64,000 nucleotides of DNA. It comes from Vibrio algivorus. Lineage in GTDB: Bacteria > Pseudomonadota > Gammaproteobacteria > Enterobacterales > Vibrionaceae. Shown here one piece after another: positions 61,164 through 64,000 of the stretch. Where the stretch lies: positions 124,001-188,000 of the forward strand of contig NZ_AP018678.1 of NCBI RefSeq assembly GCF_002218005.2, written 5' to 3'. The first letter of the stretch is position 1; the number at the start of each line of letters is the position of its first letter. Both the position numbers and the translations under genes were made by a program. The notes beneath the pieces are model-generated. The model searched no databases, had not been told where the DNA came from, and saw only the letters and a program-made list of their open reading frames with translations.

Positions 61164-62168
61164 TTAACTTCTCGGTGGCGCAGCACTGTTTCGGACGACA
61201 AGGTTGGCTTCCAATAATCGTGAACCAGCACGAACCTCTCTACCTTTTAATATCTCTAACAACATCAACATGGATTGTTTGCCGATCTCATAACGGGGTT
61301 GAGCAATAGTGGTGAGCGGCGGATCGCAGTATTGAGAGAATTGGATATCGTCAAAGCCAACAATCGAAAGGTCTTGTGGTACTCGAAAGCCTTGTTTTTT
61401 CGCTTGCTGAATAGCACCGATGGCCATGCTGTCATTGTGACAAAAAATTGCAGTCGGAGGCTCAGGCAAAGAAAGTAATTTATTGGCAGCAGTGACGCCA
61501 GACTCTAATGTGAAGTCACCATGAACTTGATAGTTAGGATTCATCTCGATTCCAGCACGGCGCAGGGCTTGTTGAAATCCTTGATGACGGAACTGGCAAA
61601 GTGAAGCTTCTGCAGGACCAGACATTTCAGCGACTTTCTTATGACCCATTTGAGTGAGGTAGTTTACTACATCGAAAGCAGCGGTTAGGTTGTCGATGTG
61701 TACGGTTGGTAACTCTAATTCAGGGGCATATTCGCAAGCCATAACTAAAGGAGGGAGATTTTTTTGCTCAGGTTTACTGACATCAAAAGGAACGTCAGTC
61801 CCGAGTAGTAACATACCATCGGCTTGTTTGGTGAAAACGAGATTAACAAAACTGCTTTCACGTTTGAGTTGTTGGCCACTGTCACCTAGCAGGACTAAGT
61901 AATTATGTTCTGCCGCAGTATCCTCTATGCCGCGAATGATTTCGGTGAAGTAGGGATCACAGATATCCGGCACAATCACAATAATGGTTTTAGATTCATT
62001 ACGTCGTAGATTTCGAGCTAAAGAGTTTGGTGAATAACCTGATTCTAATACCGCATCTTCGACACGCTTGCGTGTTGCATTGGAGACTTTCTCAGGGTTC
62101 ATCAGCGCACGGGAGACCGTTGCTGTTGATACTCCGGCTAGTTGGGCAACCTCCTTCATTGTCGCCAT
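61164..62168 (-). CDS. cytR: LacI-family nucleoside regulator CytR
   Basis: Repressor of nucleoside uptake and catabolism, acting with CRP and relieved by cytidine; in vibrios it also affects competence and biofilms. 334 residues (E. coli 341). HTH MATMKEVAQLAGVSTATVSR, hinge NSLARNLRRNESK, and ligand-binding core ending NLVVRNSAAPP. ATG 62168. A nested palindrome lies just upstream. Confidence 0.93.
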   Translation of the reverse strand: MATMKEVAQLAGVSTATVSRALMNPEKVSNATRKRVEDAVLESGYSPNSLARNLRRNESKTIIVIVPDICDPYFTEIIRGIEDTAAEHNYLVLLGDSGQQLKRESSFVNLVFTKQADGMLLLGTDVPFDVSKPEQKNLPPLVMACEYAPELELPTVHIDNLTAAFDVVNYLTQMGHKKVAEMSGPAEASLCQFRHQGFQQALRRAGIEMNPNYQVHGDFTLESGVTAANKLLSLPEPPTAIFCHNDSMAIGAIQQAKKQGFRVPQDLSIVGFDDIQFSQYCDPPLTTIAQPRYEIGKQSMLMLLEILKGREVRAGSRLLEANLVVRNSAAPPRS

Positions 62169-62195
62169 AAGTTTTCCTCTCTTTCACTTTTTTAT

Positions 62196-62249
62196 ACCCA
62201 AATGGGTAAGCCAAAAACGCTTATATAAAAACGGTCTACCCATTTGGGT
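62196..62249. promoter_or_regulatory. Paired palindromes upstream of cytR
   Basis: ACCCAAATGGGTA at 62196 and TACCCATTTGGGT at 62237, each itself palindromic and inverted relative to the other, 28 bases apart. Could be an operator pair or a repeat relic; the TATACCC opening resembles families A and B. Confidence 0.5.
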
Positions 62250-62325
62250 GTAAACATATAAGCAAAATGTGAGGGATTATCCTAATTAGGTTTTGTTCCT
62301 CAGCAATAACGACTTCTTAATGTTA

Positions 62326-62353
62326 TCTACCCAAGTGAAGTTACTCGGGTATA
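62326..62353. repeat. Dispersed repeat, family A minimal form
   Basis: TCTACCCAAGTGAAGTTACT then CGGGTATA, a short palindrome with almost no centre, in the priA-cytR gap. Confidence 0.6.
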
Positions 62354-62463
62354 TAAACATTTTATGTTCTAAATTAGCTGGTTAATAGCTCGAGCATGGT
62401 AATTCTTACATTCCAATGGTGATATGCATCACATAGAGGGTTTTTAATACCCTTAGTTTTTAC

Positions 62464-64000
62464 TCAACTTAGGTCCTGAGGTTCTATATCCATATTCCAG
62501 CGTACTTTTTTGGCGAGTGGTAATAATTGAATCGCCGGTTTAGATGAGCCAATAAGACGCTGCATTTGACTGCGAGTTGTCACTTGTAGCATCAGTTGCC
62601 AACGATACTTACCAGCACGTTTAGCGAGTGGGGCTGGCATTGGACCTAGTACCATGCATTGCTCATCATAAAGTGGGTTGGCTTCAATCGTGTGGCGTAC
62701 CTGACGTAAAAAGGCCTCAACCTCATCATTATTGTTGCCTTCTGCGCGAAATAGCGTCAAAAAACTATAAGGTGGAAGTTGCGCCATTTTGCGTTCTTCC
62801 AGTGCGGTTTGAGCAAAGTGTTGGTAGTCTTTATGCAGCAGTGATTGCAATAACGCATGCTCAGGGTGGTGAGTTTGCAATAAAACCTCACCGGGTTTAC
62901 TGGCGCGGCCTGAGCGTCCTGCAACTTGAATAAATAACTGAGCAAGACGCTCCGATGCTCGAAAGTCACTACTATAAAGTGAACCATCAACATCCAATAA
63001 TCCAACTAGGGTGACATCCGGGAAATGGTGACCTTTCGCCAACATTTGTGTGCCAATTAGAATTTGATATTCACCACGACGAATTGATTCTAATGCACTT
63101 TCTAAGCTGCCTTTTCGGCGAGTACTATCACGGTCAATTCGAATAGTTTTAAATTCAGGGAATAGTAATTCTAATTGCTTTTCGAGTTGCTCAGTACCAA
63201 CGCCAACTGAAACAAGTTGAGTTGAGCCACAGCCTTGGCATTGCTGGATCACAGGGCGTTGTGATCCACAATGGTGACAGCGAACTTCTTGGCTACCTTG
63301 ATGGAAGGTGTAGTAAGCATCGCAACGTTTACATTCTGCCAGCCAGCCACATTCATGACACATTAATGCTGGGGAGAATCCACGACGGTTCAAAAACAGC
63401 ATCACCTGATTACCCGAATTAAGATGACGCCGCATTTGAGCGATCAAGGGTGCTGATAATCCACCTTCTAAGTATAAACCTTTGATATCGAGTACATGAT
63501 GTTTGGCTGGCTGCGCATTGCCAGCACGCTTGCTTAACGATAAATAATGATATTTACCCGTTTTAGCATTATGTAACGTTTCTAATGCAGGCGTTGCGGA
63601 ACCAAGCACTACTGGAAAATTTTCTTTGTGACCACGCATGACTGCCACATCACGAGCGTGATAGCGTAGAGTATCTTGTTGTTTATAAGAGGCATCATGT
63701 TCTTCATCGACAATAATGACACCGAGGTTTGCAAATGGAGTAAACAACGCAGAACGCGTACCAATAATGATACCCGCTTGTTTATCACGGGCTGAAAGCC
63801 ATGCATTTAAACGTTCGGTATCATTTAAGCCCGAGTGCATGACTTCAACAGGTACATTAAAGCGGCGTTTGAAGCGGTTGATGGTCTGCGGTGTTAATCC
63901 TATCTCCGGTACTAAGACTAATGCTTGTTTACCTTGTTCAAGCACAGGTTTGATAATATTTAAATAGACTTCGGTTTTACCTGAGCCGGTTACGCCATCA
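62464..64000 (-). CDS. priA: Primosomal helicase PriA, 5' end cut by window edge
   Basis: Restarts stalled replication forks by loading DnaB. About 512 C-terminal residues are here; E. coli PriA is 732, so roughly 220 N-terminal residues (DNA-binding domain) lie beyond base 64000. The frame enters at GVTGSGKTEVYLNIIKPVLE (Walker A), then IIVDEEHDASYKQQDTLRYH (DEEH box) and RRGFSPALMCHECGWLAECK with the eight-Cys zinc site, last pair CQGCG. An in-frame GTG near 63945 is not the start, because Walker A precedes it. Confidence 0.95.
   Translation of the reverse strand, partial: DGVTGSGKTEVYLNIIKPVLEQGKQALVLVPEIGLTPQTINRFKRRFNVPVEVMHSGLNDTERLNAWLSARDKQAGIIIGTRSALFTPFANLGVIIVDEEHDASYKQQDTLRYHARDVAVMRGHKENFPVVLGSATPALETLHNAKTGKYHYLSLSKRAGNAQPAKHHVLDIKGLYLEGGLSAPLIAQMRRHLNSGNQVMLFLNRRGFSPALMCHECGWLAECKRCDAYYTFHQGSQEVRCHHCGSQRPVIQQCQGCGSTQLVSVGVGTEQLEKQLELLFPEFKTIRIDRDSTRRKGSLESALESIRRGEYQILIGTQMLAKGHHFPDVTLVGLLDVDGSLYSSDFRASERLAQLFIQVAGRSGRASKPGEVLLQTHHPEHALLQSLLHKDYQHFAQTALEERKMAQLPPYSFLTLFRAEGNNNDEVEAFLRQVRHTIEANPLYDEQCMVLGPMPAPLAKRAGKYRWQLMLQVTTRSQMQRLIGSSKPAIQLLPLAKKVRWNMDIEPQDLS

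Noticed and set aside
63945..64000. priA starting at the GTG at 63945
   Set aside because: The Walker A motif GVTGSGKTE lies upstream in the same frame, so the gene continues past the window edge.
1..64000. Mobile elements, CRISPR or tRNA genes
   Set aside because: No transposase or integrase frame, no regularly spaced direct repeats, and no tRNA-like cloverleaf or rRNA stretch recognised.

Overview
The window is about 64 kb of gene-dense, AT-rich (roughly 42% GC by eye) gammaproteobacterial chromosome. Gene content and order point to the Vibrionaceae, most likely Vibrio: priA-cytR-ftsN-hslVU-menA-rraA-zapB-glpX, the uspA/ftnA/uspB cluster, norR with norVW, prlC, and many short intergenic palindromes of the kind scattered through Vibrio genomes. 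Species cannot be fixed from this sequence. I see no rRNA, tRNA, CRISPR array, prophage, transposase or integrase.

Layout. 1-6.8 kb: glutathione reductase (cut by the left edge), rRNA methylase rlmJ, oligopeptidase prlC, an AraC/GyrI-type regulator, and the divergent argP/argO regulator-exporter pair. 7-12.8 kb: glyoxylate shunt (aceA, malate synthase G) with a divergent short-chain-acyl-CoA-type regulator. 13-20.3 kb: Tat-exported PhoX-like protein, AsnC, a PAS-GGDEF-EAL protein, rsmJ, a retropepsin-like protease and an uncharacterised Lys-rich coiled-coil protein with four cysteines. 20.3-27.9 kb: a complete tetrathionate respiration locus, ttrSR divergent from ttrBCA, with an FNR-like box between. 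28-31 kb: YigM-type biotin transporter, uspA, ferritin, uspB and a YhiN flavoprotein. 32-37.8 kb: nitric oxide defence: norVW and an apparently undescribed 55-residue ORF on one strand, norR on the other, three NorR-type sites and a sigma-54 promoter between, then a YeaR-like DUF1971 protein and Dps. 38-46 kb: SLC13 carrier, OlsF-type ornithine lipid synthase, a YHS/NRDE/DinB set, a translationally linked DedA-ATP-grasp pair and a DUF4870 protein. 46-64 kb: housekeeping genes uvrD, fieF, pfkA, tpiA, a CHMI-type isomerase, DUF805, a MATE pump with an overlapping Cys-rich regulator, glpX, zapB, rraA, menA, hslUV, ftsN, cytR and priA (cut by the right edge).

How it fits together. The middle third reads as an anaerobic-respiration and stress neighbourhood: tetrathionate as electron acceptor, NO detoxification, and iron storage/DNA protection by ferritin and Dps. 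Carbon-flow genes (glyoxylate shunt; pfkA, tpiA and glpX) flank it. The most noteworthy unexplained signals are the small ORF directly after norW and four families of short dispersed repeats. One of these (CTAGTTCC-type) supplies the last codons and stop of two unrelated proteins; others sit inside leader regions and could mislead start-codon calls.
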